A stretch of 64,000 nucleotides of DNA from Marasmius tenuissimus (Eukaryota > Basidiomycota > Agaricomycetes > Agaricales > Marasmiaceae), in the NCBI GenBank assembly GCA_029532415.1, contig JAQOTA010000046.1:744001-808000 (forward strand). The letters run 5' to 3'. The notes below the pieces were generated by a model that ran no database searches, was not told the origin of the DNA, and saw only the letters and a program-made list of their open reading frames with translations. A program made the position numbers and the translations under genes. Below, piece after piece: positions 31,426 through 43,600 of this stretch; within the stretch, counting starts at the first letter, position 1; every line of letters starts with the position of its first letter.

Positions 31426-33898
31426 ATGACTACTCATTTCTTCCAAGGCGCCGTAAATGCGAGGATCGGGCGCAACAGCGTATTTCAACATATTGAAGGG
31501 AATGTGAATAACAACTACGTCAATTGTACAAGCTGTCAGAAGCGAGAGGTGGATCGGATTATGGTGTGTGGTTATAATTATCATTATTTGTCGGGAAAAG
31601 CTGATATGCATACTCCTGGAAGCCAAAACAGTCTCAATTCAGAGAGTTTTTCACAGGCGACGTGTTTCTACGAGAGGAAACCTGGTTGCAGGAGGTAGAT
31701 GTTGTCATCCGAAGACCTTCAACCAATCCATTTCGAAAATGTGTAGAAACCAGAGTCAAGGTTGTCAAGAGATGTCATACCGCCACTATTTTCCCGCACA
31801 GTGAGCAGACGTTCACCGTAATCGCACTCGAACCCAAGGATGAGAGGGATAGAGAAACTACATGCTTGGTGAGCCGGAAGTGATTTTTGAGGCTAAGTAA
31901 GGCATTGACAAGGCTCCTTAGCTGTGGAACGCGGTGTACAAAGGCTATTCCACTCACAGGTAGGGTAATATCATGAATGAGGTTGGGCGACTTATAATTT
32001 AGACTTTAGGGAACCCCAATTCACTCAGCTGCTGGGGTTGATGACGTCAGACATACCGACTTTCATACTCCACCGAGGTGAAAGTATCTGTCTTCCTCAC
32101 AATAGTAAGCTGACTCGCATACAGAGCTAGTCAATGGATATGAGTTTATGTGTCAGTATAATGACCCGGACACAGAGCCATTGGGACGTGATTTAACTAT
32201 ATTGTTCCACCTTTATTATACACGAGTACGTCCATCATCTTGAATTCAATGTTTGCTGATCATGCCTTCAGGGCGTTGCATTGCAAGCACTCCGCGCCGA
32301 TACGACTGTGACAATACCGGCGAGTTGGGTATTTTTAGCGTGGGCGTGGCTAACAATAATGCGACAGATTTCGCATGATTATGAGGATTGGAATTTCAAT
32401 CTCACGACCAGGACTTGGCACTATGATACCACTTCCGCCTCCATCAAACCCATAGCGAAAATGGAAATGGATCCTGACTTTAACTTCTCCACCTCGACCC
32501 CATTTCCCCCAGGCACAAACCCGCGACTCGATACCGAGGACATCATCACCTGCTTCGAGAAGGCTTTCGGTGACGCTTTGTACCTGTACGCGACGTTGGG
32601 ACTGACATTGGATAAAGACCTGTCGGATTTTGAGCAACATGGCTTGCTCACATTTGGGGCAGTGTTCGATGAGCACCAAGCTGGGACTGTCGCCCACCTT
32701 CCTTTCACTCCAACCCCTGAATGGGTCTTCGAGGATTGTAGCTACGGCATCAAAGCGAGTTATTCGACCAAAGGTACACCTAACTTCACTTTCCCTTTTT
32801 CTATACTGACAAAACCCGATACTAGTTGCTTCACGTGTCGAATTTGCATTCCATGGAACCCACAACACCAGGCTAAAGCTAAAATTTGCTTTGCGCTTTC
32901 CACGACAAGAACAGAATAGACTCCGCGTGGCGTATCTTTGCCAGTCGCACTGTCTGCCTGTTTATCTGGAGGAAGATACATGCAAGTCAATCTGCCTCGT
33001 CCAAATGCTCCGCTGACTCCTTCCACGTCCCTTTAGACTTCATTGACGAAATCAGTTTTGCCATCAGCGGTAATTTCACCCATAAACTCCCACACGCCTA
33101 TCTCTTCGTTCCGCCTCTCTGTGTCAAGGTCATCAATGTGATGAATTGCATATCCTATCCCCTTCCCGACCCATTGTTCTTCTGGACCAGTGACCCAGCC
33201 GGAAAAGATGTAATTCCTGAACAGGAATGGGAGAGATATGGAATTCCTCAGCTTGAACTGCAGACAAGGCTTGGAGCGTTTTGGGGTTACTACCCCATGA
33301 TCCCCGTTGGAGAGTTAATGCACATGAAGGGCTATGAGCCAACAGATACCAGGCAATATGTGCAAGACCATGGTTATCCTGAGTTAATCCTCGGTGTGTT
33401 TTTTTCATTTCTCTTTGCACCGCACTCATGGTAACTCGGTTTCAAGGTGACCCTCACAATCAGCGAATGGAAGAGCTTCGGAACTCAGAAACCGATGAGT
33501 CTACTTGTGCTAATTCGGCATTAGCATCAATCCTAGAGTTACCGATGGAGCTGGACCCAGAAGATGGAGTTGAGTCCAACTCTGAGGATGGATCTCAGTT
33601 CGGCTCGATAGAAGACGGAATCCCCAAACCTGACTCTCAGGATACCCTCGACCCTGAAGAATGCTCAACTCCCCCAAGCGACGAAGGGACAATGACCCGC
33701 TGGGTCAAGCGTTTGGGATTCTCGAAAAACACTTGTAAGTCTCCTCCGAATTTCCGTGTCGTGATTCTGCTTATCGGGTGATGTTCAGATACCTCATCCT
33801 CACGAGACGAGAGCAACCTTTCACGAGCGGGAGGCCAAGGGACGGAGAGGAAGGAGATTGATTCGGATGCTTGGTCTCTGGTTGACCGTGAGGATTAG
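31426..33898 (+). CDS. multi-exon basidiomycete protein of unknown function
   Basis: The protein starts MTTHFFQGAVNARIGRNSVF with GNVNNNYVNC shortly after, an N-terminal pattern seen in many uncharacterised agaricomycete proteins. Later exons read DVFLREETWLQEV, TIFPHSEQTFTVIALEPKD, EPQFTQLLGLMTSDIPTFIL, VNGYEFMCQYNDPDTEPLGR, and TVTIPASWVFLAWAWLTIM. The C-terminal half has LPHAYLFVPPL, DPLFFWTSDPAGKDVIPEQE, a tyrosine/proline-rich stretch, and RQYVQDHGYPELIL followed by GDPHNQRMEEL. The end is acidic and Ser-rich, and the stop is at 33896-33898. About eight exons are needed; several junctions are clear (for example introns at about 31872-31960 and 33397-33448), but the joins near 31560-31640 and 32770-33030 are not settled. 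No catalytic motif is recognised. Confidence 0.55.
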
Positions 33899-36079
33899 AG
33901 TTCGACTGGGGTTTGGTTGAGTATCGACGTGTACAACCAACTATTTATTAATTCCAACTTGTATGCTGTGGGGCTGCGGTTGTGGGTGAGGTGCTCGAGT
34001 ATGTAGGAAGCTCCGAAACAGAGGTATTGTATGACGAGGGTTCGTGTCAGTTCCTGGGGTTAGGGGTTGCAGTCTTGCGTTTTTGATGCTTTAGTAAGAG
34101 CTAGGGTGTCCCAGACTCGCTTGGTCCCGCAGATTGACATGTACTGTCGAGAGTAAGTGTACTAGAAATCCGCGCCAAGCCCCATGTATTTCATACACGT
34201 CATGTGGCATGATACAAACCAGAAAAAGGCAAGAGATGTATTGAGTTGGCACACAGGAAGAGAAGGAATTTATACGGGGGGAGCGACGGGATTTCATATC
34301 CTTCTGGCACAGCACTGATATCTTCTAGGAAATCGGACATTCTTTGGCGGCTTCAAAGGTTATTGTGATCCAAGAAAGTCGTTTGTATGAGACCGAAAAT
34401 TAAACGGTAGAATGTATGCAGAGGTCGAAGAAGCTGCTCATGAGAAATTGGGAATGTACGTGGTTCACTGAACGTGGCTGAGACAAGTTCATTATGAAAC
34501 CGCCCGAGTCCCAAAGGAGTGGGAGTTTTACCAAAAGTATTGTAGCGGGTAAAATGTTACTATGTGGTCCAAGAGTCCATTTTGATCCATGGCATATTGG
34601 AGACTCAATGGACTAGTTTGCAAGAACACTCTTGCTGTAACATTAATCTCGAGCTCGGTCAATATCCTGCCCTTGGTTGATTGACAAGACCTTCCAGGTC
34701 AACTTGGCCCCCCGCGGTTGTCTTATTTCGGCTTGATCCCGACCGCATATTAATCCCAAACGATACGCATTTCGCGCTCTGACTTCACATATACGTTGGG
34801 ATCTGACGGTAGAACAAGCCATACCATGACTGTGGTCATCTGAACCACGGCGCTGAGTACTGAGTGGCGTGCTAAGGAAAGGTAAGTTTCGTCTCTGTGA
34901 CTAAATTTTGCTCGTTGCTTATGATAGCTTCTTCCGCAGTGTTGCTCGTCGTCCTCAAAGAGGCTCGGAACGACAACATCGATATGAGGATCTCCATTGC
35001 CGCTGCCTTCATCATTACGTTTCCCGTGTCGACGATTGGATAAGTCAATGGCAGATGGGGGCTTGACAGTCTCAATACCGATCGTCAGGGATAACCTGAG
35101 CTTCATGTCTCCCGGAAGCCAACACCCCCATCATTTGTGATGCAGAACTATTCCTCGACCAGTGACCACGACCTCTCAGGCTCGGGCATAGACATGGCGC
35201 TAAGGAGGTTCAGTTCCATGACGAAGTCATGGCTTTTGTGGTACTATGGGCCGGTAGCGATGCTTTCAGATGACGGATGAAAGGAGTACAAATCTCAAAT
35301 CACTCATTATACATACGCATTATACATCCTTCTCCACCCGGCTACTTACTATGATACCGCTTTATTTCCCTACCTAGCACGGTGGGCCGTGTAAGTAGCT
35401 ATTATCATTAATCAAATGTTGGTATCATCTTGCACTTGTAGATACGTGGTCGATGAGAGCCTCCAGGTTTTTTATAGAGCCGTTGAGGCAGGAGGGGAAG
35501 CTCCAGAAATCGGGCAACAGGGGGATCATCGACGTGAAACCTAGTGTTCACAGCGAGGAGATGGAGACAGAGGCAGACAAATCGGAGATCGTGGGTGGTC
35601 CTGACAAAGTGATGTGATAACCCTGTGTCGCTTTGGGGGACCGGTTCTCTTGGACGAAAATTGGATAACACGTCTCACTGGCACAAGAAAATTAGACGAA
35701 GCTGCGCAGAAAGACAGATGAAAGGACGAGAAAAACGAGAGAATGAGGGTATGAACAAACAAAAACAGAGGATAGGAACGACGTTTGTGCTCAAACGAGA
35801 CTGAGGCGGAAGCCTTTAGCCACGCCAAGACGAATGTAAGCTGATTAAGACGAGGGGGGTAGTCGCTGGTTCTTTTTCTCGTTCTCCATATAGTCCATTT
35901 GCGGCAGTTATTCCCTCTACAAACGAGATCGAAAAAAGCGTCAGCAGCAGATTCAGATGCTGAAAGTAAAGCTGAATGATATGGACCTCGCATCCATAGA
36001 AATATAGAGGACGATAGTGAGGTTCAGATGTGGGTAAGCAATATGAGGGTTGCATAAGGAGCGCACCATCGATCGCTCT
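33899..36079. other. mostly no gene; possible membrane-protein fragment at 34750-35106
   Basis: A minus-strand frame at 34750-35106 contains HSVLSAVVQMTTVMVWLVLP, which resembles one helix of DUF6534-type membrane proteins, but the flanking exons are not found. Other frames, including 35541-35993 and 35816-36082 (minus), are open but unrecognised. The latter belongs to the region upstream of segment X copy 3. Confidence 0.3.
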
Positions 36080-36975
36080 CACTACGACGTCCTCCTAGAT
36101 CCTTCTATTCCCACAAATCCTCCACACCGGCCGTACCTGGTCTTTGGTCGACAAGACGCGAGATGCAAAGTCGCAACTCGTGAGACTCTCATGAGCACTT
36201 TGTTAGTGTGAATGGCTGCATCGACAGATTGTCGATGATCGATGACTGGTGGTCGAGTGAGGTGAAGAACTGGAGGGTGGGAAGAGTTTGGACGCGCACG
36301 CGGCAACACTGAAGGGCAGGTCAACTATGACGTCGGCATTTGGGCTGATTTTCCGTCGTCCGATTCTCCCGCTTTTCGGTTCCCCACATTTCCGTGCAAT
36401 ATTTCGCACGCTCGAGCACGGACCACCAATGCAGTCGAATAATTCTGTCACTGACTCGCTGACTCGGTGGCTGAAAGAGTAAGGGGAAGATTGCAAAACT
36501 CGATGAGCCTTCCAGACGTGAGGCGTGCTAGGTACTATCAGTAAACTAGTACCACTTTCATTCAAACCCCAATCTCCCAGATACCTTCATAGCCGCTCGG
36601 GTACCCTCCGAAGAGCTTCCAACTTCTGAGTAAGGTGTCATGTGCCCTTTGGTGCTCATTGATCATTTTGATCTCGTTCGACAATTATCCTATCTGTCAT
36701 TCGCCATTTGAGCGGAAGAAGCAACCATCGGTCTTCTCCGAAGATACCCTGCGTCAGCTCCCGAAATTACCGTTGGTCATCTATGTATTCGTGGTGAATC
36801 AGCGTTCAGTATTGCATCGGGTAACGTTTGTTCTGATAGTTGTGAGACTATTACGAGTTTTGATGACTGCCATCAGAACATGTATCGAATATCGTTATAC
36901 TATCGGGGCGCTGAAAATGTCGCGTCGTTGCCATCGCTCAACCACTCAATTTCCGCGCCACATGCTACTCTGAGT
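36080..36975 (-). pseudogene. paralogous segment X, copy 3, divergent from P450 gene B
   Basis: Contains TTTCGCACGCTCGAGCACGG and flanking sequence shared with the copies at 20.5 and 26.5 kb. The minus-strand frame includes NADVIVDLPFSV, matching PDVICDLPFSG of copy 1. The 36.72-36.97 kb part parallels 26.98-27.2 kb in front of P450 A. The reading frames differ between copies, which argues against a conserved intact gene. Confidence 0.4.
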
Positions 36976-37197
36976 CTGAGTTCTTGTGGGCGTTTTGACA
37001 TCATTAGCTTCCATGTTTGGAGTCGGTTATTTTATCCAAGGCACTTGTTGTCAGCAATTTCAATTTTCGGGTGATCCAGATCCGCAGGACCGTACTATTC
37101 TCAGTAGAATAACAGAATGTCCTAGTTCTATTCGAGGTGCCGGGAAGCAAGATAAATACGAAGCCTTCAAGCAGCAAAACACCCCCCATTCCCAAAG

Positions 37198-39382
37198 ATG
37201 TCTTCAATCTTACTATCCCATCCAATTGCCTCTTCCGGTGTGATTTTAGGGATTGTAAGTATTCACAAAACATACCAACATACGAAATGATTCACTCATC
37301 ATCCTCCCGCAGGCCAATCATCTGTACTTCAAGAAACATGAACCTGTCCGAACAGCAATCATCCGTACCGCCTGTTTCCTCCTCCTTCAACCCGCCCTCC
37401 AACTCTTGCTCCTTCACCACTTTGCCTCAGTCACCATCTCCACACCTCACATCATCTTCGCATACTTGACCTTCTTCTCCTCTATAGCAACTTCCATTGT
37501 TGCATACCGTATTTCTCCCTTCCACCCCCTCGCCAAGATTCCCGGTCCGATGATCTTCAAAATCTCCAAGTTCTGGAGAATGTACATCTGCATCACAGGC
37601 AAACAACATATTGCTTTGAAGAAGCTCCACGATCGGTACGGCCCAATCGTTCGATCCGGTACATACTGTAATCTCTCACTCTTCACCCTTCAATCTCACA
37701 TAAATCGTCTTTTTAGGCCCAAATGATATATCCGTAATCGACCACGCCTCCCTGAAAGCAGTTCTCGGCACAGAAGGACTCCCCAAAGGACCCGGTGCGT
37801 ATCACGTTCATTATGCTCTTGACACTCCCTGAACATCTCCGGGAAAAAATAGCCTACCTCGCACGAAAAGTAGTGGGACTACCACCACCCCTGCTCGTCG
37901 CAACCGGTGAGGAACACACCGCCCATCGTCGACTTTGGAGTAGAGGTTTCTCCTCCGAATCTATCAAGGAGTATCAGGAGATTATAATCTCGAAAGGAGT
38001 CGAACTTGCAGAGGCACTCACCATCAGAACGGGAAAAGAGCTGGACCTAGTGGAGTGGATGAACTTTTTCACGTTAGTTCGAGTTCTTTCACTCAACGAT
38101 TGTGATATGGTGGCTAACAAGGGGACATTATCAACTAGTTTCGACTTTATGGCTGAAATGGCGTAAGTCTAAACCATGGCCCCCGTTTCTTAACTCAACG
38201 AGCAAACCCCCCATTCTCAGATTTGGCTCGAAAACCGGAATGCTAAAACACGGCAAGGACGAAACCGGCATCATCAATATCATTCACGCCGGAGCTTGGT
38301 ACGTTCCATTCCTACCACTTTTACGATAATTCCAGCTTACCTTGATCATTCGACCGTTACAGGTCCGCTGAAATATCAAGCCAAGTCCCATGGCTCTCAT
38401 ACCTCCTCACATTCCTCCCTTCATCCCTCTCCGAACTCCGCAAAATCTGTTTTGCCTGGGGTCGGCGCCGAGTCGAAGACGGATCCAAAACTAAAGATCT
38501 ATGGTACCACTTAGTACGTGTCCCTACCTTTCTTCCTTCATTCAAAACCCCAACTCCTCTCCAGAGCGACGAAGAAGGCCACGAAAAAGTAAAACCCCGA
38601 CTCGACCGCGTCGGTCCCGATTCCTTATCCGCCATCGTCGCAGGCTCCGACACAACCTCCACCGCCATGTCTAATTTCTTCTGGTGTATCCTCTCCAACC
38701 CGGAAGCATATAAGCGAGTTGTTAGTGAGGTCGATAAAGAGTACCCACCCGGGATAGACCCGTTACTTGATACCTCGCGGTACGGGAATCTAAAGTTCTT
38801 GAGAGCGTGTTTGTGAGTGTTATCAGCTCTATAGTCGGTAAAACAACTGATCACTCACTCGAAAACCAGAAACGAATCTCTCCGCGTCCTCCCACCAGTC
38901 CCCTCCAACGGCCCACGAGTTGTTCCCAAAGGATCCGGCGGCAAAGTCATCTGCGGACAGTGAGTCCCAGTTCCATATATTCATTGTTATAAACCCACTG
39001 AAACGTGCTGTGTGCCAGCTTCATCGCTGAAGGCACTCAAGTCCAAGTCCCGCCCCTCTGCGTCCACTACAACCCCTCCAACTTCTCCCCCTCCCCCGAA
39101 TCATTCATTCCTGAACGCTGGCTCCCCGGTGAACTCCAAGTTCCTGCTTCCTCAATAACAATGAAAACGGACGCGTTCATCCCCTTTTCGTACGGCCCAG
39201 CGAATTGCGTCGGAAAAAACCTTGCTATACAAGAAATGATGATGATCCTAACTATGTTGATTCAGAGGTTTGAATTCACCTTTGCCGAGGGGTTTGAGTG
39301 GGAGGAGTGGGTGGGGAAGAAGGTGGATGCGTTTTTGACGGAGAACGGGCCGTTGAAGGTGGTTATTAGGTCGAAATTCTAA
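37198..39382 (+). CDS. cytochrome P450 B, 10 exons
   Basis: Exons 37198-37254, 37313-37658, 37717-37794, 37853-38072, 38139-38162, 38221-38298, 38363-38513, 38565-38812, 38870-38959 and 39019-39382 give 551 residues; every exon has the same length as in P450 A. The motifs are conserved: PFHPLAKIPGP hinge, AGSDTTS in the I-helix, ESLR in the K-helix, FIPERW and the heme loop FSYGPANCVG. Replacements in the last exon are few (for example NEMMMI region MNE to IQE, and DFAWAEGF to EFTFAEGF). The 24-nt exon 5 uses a GTTAGT donor here and GTGAGT in A. The pair arose by duplication of a block of about 3.8 kb and may differ in substrate. Confidence 0.9.
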
Positions 39383-39930
39383 AGCAGGGCCACATGAGAC
39401 TGAATCGAGACGAGGAGCTGGGTACCGGAGCATAATCTAGACGCTACAAGAGTACTGCCTCCCTCATTCAAACGAAATGTATATGTGCCTATATTGCATC
39501 TCTACGAGATAGCATTAGACTCCCGACGCCTTGAATCTTGTATTTGATGATGCTTGAGGGATGTAGACACATTCATCGCATATCGGTTACACCTTGAACT
39601 CGGCAACCCAAGAACAGTGGAATAATGATGACCCTCGCGACTCGTTGAAGAGGGTTATTTTGGGTGTGCAGATGGGTTTGAGTGGAGGCAGTGGCCGGGA
39701 ATAAGGGTACGCAACGATCAAGCCGAGTCTTCAATACATTGTACGGATTGGAAAATAGAATTATAGAACAGCAAAGACAAGGAGGGTGATAGTACGAGTG
39801 CTGAGCTTACCAGCATAATGAACAAGAAAGAAACAGAAGGCACTTCGGGGCGTCCATTGAAACGGCCCACACTTGAATCACCTCCAGCGTACTCCCCGCT
39901 CCCAACTTCTCTGCATCCAACGTAAAATCA
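39383..39930 (-). other. conserved segment Y, second copy
   Basis: Matches the flank behind P450 A from the stop codon to about 39930. On the minus strand VSMDAPKCLLFL corresponds to VSMDTPKYLSFL of the first copy, and GTAAGCTCAG follows at the equivalent place, but the hydrophobic stretch after it is out of frame. The duplication block therefore ends near here. Confidence 0.4.
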
Positions 39931-41063
39931 AAATAGCGCCACAGTAGGTCAAGTCGCCCCATCTCCCATTGAAGACACCACGACCACCACGACCTTCCCC
40001 AAATTGGTCCTCTCCCACCGCCTTATGAGCGTTTGACTCCACTCCTTCTCCTACATGGCCAATCCTTCATCATATTGGTGACATGTGTCCTTCATTTTAT
40101 TACCGAGATACCGTCACAACATGGCCCCAGCATTGGCTCCATATCACCACAATATCATCAGCAAAATACCCGAAAATTTAAAACCCAGGTATAATGGATT
40201 CGCGTCAGTAAAATACGGCGATCCGATAGTGGTAGGTTTCAAGAATATTATACCTTGTCAGTAGTCCCACAACACGTTTCCATGATTTCGGGGGGCTGTA
40301 AGAGTATCGGAACACGGTTAGAATATGGTTAAAACTTACCCGAAACTCGTGAAAACCCCCAAAAACCATATCTGGGGTTGTACCCCACCAAACTTGTTGT
40401 GGTGAGTGGAACACGTCGAAGCTGATTTTGGGACTTCAAAGGGGGTTTGAACTAGTTTTGGGTGGTTTTAACTGGGTTTTGATATGTTGTCATGCTATTG
40501 AACAATGCTAGCTGTTCAAAAATTCTCCAATAAGTCTCCAGGTACTCTATCTACAACAATAACAACTTACCTTGACCATTGTGCTTGGGGACAGTCGGGA
40601 TGAACGGAAGATCTGAGCGCAGGCGCCTGAGCGAGCGCTTGCGCTGAATTCTTGGCGGAGTCTGAATACTAATAGTATCATCGCGCGCTTGCATTTTGAT
40701 AGCTCACGCCCAACCTGACTCTCAACCACCATTGTGATTGGCAAACCTTCGAAAATCTCAAGGTATGTCGCATGTTAGCATCCCAATGTGTTCACAGACA
40801 TTCTAATATATCTTGATTCACTGGTTCTGCCCTCATCACTGGAATTAGACACTGTTGCATCCACGACACAGATGGAACATTAATGGGATGGAATCTATGG
40901 CTCAGGTGTGCTTGTTATCTCAATTTTCTCCAACAGACCTCCTCAGCTATTTCTAGATTGCTGACAATGCTGACCACAAGACTAAGGGCGGAATACAGAA
41001 CTGTACAGAAGACTCAGGCGCAATTACTGGTCTGAGGGCACCAAACGTCTGTTTCGAGCAACC
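39931..41063. other. no gene recognised
   Basis: Contains GGTTTT-rich motifs near 40420-40480 and an imperfect palindrome GGGGTTGTACCCC near 40374, which may mark a decayed transposon. No coding frame of interest was found. Confidence 0.4.
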
Positions 41064-41147
41064 GTGTCAGTGACGACGCATCACCAGCGTCATCAAACTC
41101 ATCTTCATCGACTGCTTTCACTGGCCACACGGACCACCTGCCCGCTA

Positions 41148-41465
41148 TATAAAGCTAACACACTGCAAATCGTCAACTATCCCTTCTTTCTTCCCTTCCC
41201 CCACTATTGCCCTGCCTTTTCTTCTCAATGCCCGCCTCACCTGTCTTCCATTATTCAATGCCGTCCACAATACTTAACCTCAACATTTCTACGCAAGCTG
41301 CTCACCGCTATATCTCCAGCTCCCCTGAAGCCTGGTTGCCCAATTGTAGGTATGTCCCACCCAATCTTTGGCGCTCCCCTACCCATGATAAATCAGTTAG
41401 TGCCAAAAGGACACGATGGGATACACAGAAACGTACATGCAACTTACCTCTTCACTTGAGACAGC
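41148..41465 (+). CDS. possible small gene with TATA box and CT-rich leader
   Basis: A TATA-like CTATATAAAGC near 41145 is followed by a CT-rich leader and an ATG at 41228. The frame starts MPASPVFHYSMPSTILNLNI and meets a plausible GTAGGT...CAG intron (about 41347-41397). It then stops after HATYLFT, so the product would be only about 57 residues. No family is recognised. The promoter-like layout is the only support. Confidence 0.2.
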
Positions 41466-43239
41466 TACTGACTTGTGACTTGTGATTCCACTACAGCGCA
41501 CAAGTCAATTTTACTGTCGACATCGTTGTTCATCCTGCATTTTCATCGCACATACATAATTGAGGTGCATATATGCGTCCCATAATGTGCGTATGCTCCT
41601 TTTTTGATTCGATTGATACGCAGACTCATAACACATCTCCATAGGAATGCTTTTATGGCGGCCAGCAGGAGGTATGTCGGCTTCGTTAGCTCTTTGTTGA
41701 GACTGCCTCCTGTACAAACCAAGCTTGCTCATCCCATATTAGTCATGTGTCGTATGTAGCAATGAAATGATACATTTTCATTCTCTAATCATTGCCACCC
41801 TACATCATCATCAAATACTCAATAGACTATCTGAGGATGGAATGTGAATATATACACCCATTGAAATGGCCATTCAAAGAACTCTGGAGAACCTGTACTA
41901 TCTGTTACTCTCTCTACCACCCGCTGGTACTCGTGACATTTTCTAATACTCGCCGTGACCTCCGCTATCCAGCACTCTCCCTCAAAACTGGTTAAAACCC
42001 CCGAAACCTGTTACACTCTGCACAACTTGCGACAACCTTCACTCTCCGGTATCATCCTCAACACTCATTAGAAGGTACCCGAATCCATTGTTTTTTACTG
42101 GTATCGTGCTCACGAATTCTCGCTCTTTTTCCGGATTCTGGAAAAGTTTTAATACTGTTATATAGTCCGTTCCTGTTCGCAACCAGGTACAGCGGGTTTC
42201 ATGCTACCTAACAGGTATTGAGGTATGAAATGGCCTTACAACCATTCAGGTATTTTGCTGATGATAATCGGGTGCTTAAGACCTTCCATGTTGTGGTGAT
42301 ATGAGACCAGTGTGCAGGGCATATTGTGACAGTATGTCCGTGGTAAAATTTTTCAATATGTGTGACACATGGACTCGGTTTGGCCGTGTATCGAACGCCA
42401 ACCAACGTCAATCAAAAAGGGGTAGACGAGGTAATCTGAAATCCTAGCCATCACTTGAGAAATCCACTCAATGAGCGAACCCTCCAATTTATCATGAAGA
42501 CGACAATGAATCTTGAGGATGTGATGATTCGGAGATACGAGCTCTTTGCCGACTCCAGCGTTACCGCTCTTTTCGGAGCTTAGAGCGCGAGCAGTTTTCA
42601 CGATTTTTGTGGATGCTCCCCATCAATGGGAAGAACCCACACCTGCGTGACTAGTATTTCTGGAAGTGTATGTGACGATAAGCATGGAAGGAATGGCAAC
42701 GAGGAAGGTTTCGAGGGTTTCAGCTTCGCGGGGCATCGAAGGAGGGTCTTGAGTAAGGATAACGGTTTGTGGGATGAAATACAACCATCTTGATATCAAA
42801 GAAGTCCAATGAGGTCTTGAAGTCTGCGCGGTGAGTCCCGGACGTCCTTAAAGGCGAGAATCGAGTGCTGCAAAGATGTGGCAGAGATCTTCAAGCTTTA
42901 ACGGCGGATGAGAGAGGTCGATGTTGTGAGGTAGGTCTGTAATACTGTGAAGCTTTGCAATGACGGCCCGGCGTGTCGAATAGCAATGTACTGCCTGAAC
43001 AAGATAATTCATTTGATTGGTAAGAGGCTGGGACGTGAACACCTGGGGGTAATCAGAGGGTTGCCTCGAAGAAATGTGACTCCCGCAACTCGAGGGATAG
43101 TAAGGGCCAGAAGGCTACACAGCGAGTGTTGAAGTTTAGCTTTGCAGGTATCTAGCACGTGCACATGCTCCAATCTTTCCATCAATATTCTAGGTATGGC
43201 AACTTCGGCCTAGCTAACCATTGCGCCTACCTGACCCTA
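41466..43239. other. decayed coding remnants on the minus strand
   Basis: Minus-strand frames at 42848-43042 (ITDLPHNIDLSHPPLKLEDL) and 42353-42601 (SLIEWISQVMARISDYLVYP) look like real protein sequence by composition and lie in sequence, but are separated by stops. I do not recognise the family. The rest of the interval has no features. Confidence 0.3.
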
Positions 43240-43600
43240 CACATTGTATGATATCATTATCCCTTTGCCCTACATTACTCATATACTCCTCCATACCCCA
43301 CAGCCCTTTGCCTTACTGATCGTACTTACTCCTACGTACATCATGCACAGTTGGACCTACATCATGCACAGTACATTCTACTCCATTCTACTATATTCTA
43401 GCTATCTAGTACTCTTGTATATAAGCTAGCTAGGAATACTACTCTACCTCAGTGGTTTGTTACACCACCGCATGAGGCATTCTGCCTACTGTCTTGTCTC
43501 TCCTGCTCCCTGCAGTATTGCAACTCTTTCCCTCTAGTCGGATCATCGATACCCAAACTCAGTGAGAGCCTCAAACTGATGGGTACTGGGACTAGGATCT
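43240..43600 (+). repeat. LTR-like segment with TATA box
   Basis: Contains repeated ATTCTACT/TTCTA motifs near 43375-43400 and a promoter TTGTATATAAGCTAGCTAGG near 43416. The latter closely resembles the TATA region of the solo LTRs at 13.8 and 62.6 kb, and a CT-rich stretch follows. The ends and target duplication were not found, so this is a possible LTR fragment. Confidence 0.35.

Noticed and set aside
32350..32868. 172-residue minus-strand ORF
   Set aside because: Antisense to a conserved exon of the 31.4-33.9 kb gene.
37795..38166. Unspliced 123-residue P450 ORF as a separate gene
   Set aside because: It is exon 4 plus the retained intron and exon 5 of P450 B; homology to A shows the intron.
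43240..43600. Complete solo LTR
   Set aside because: Only the TATA region resembles the other LTRs; no TG...CA ends with a 5-bp duplication were found, so it is listed only as LTR-like.
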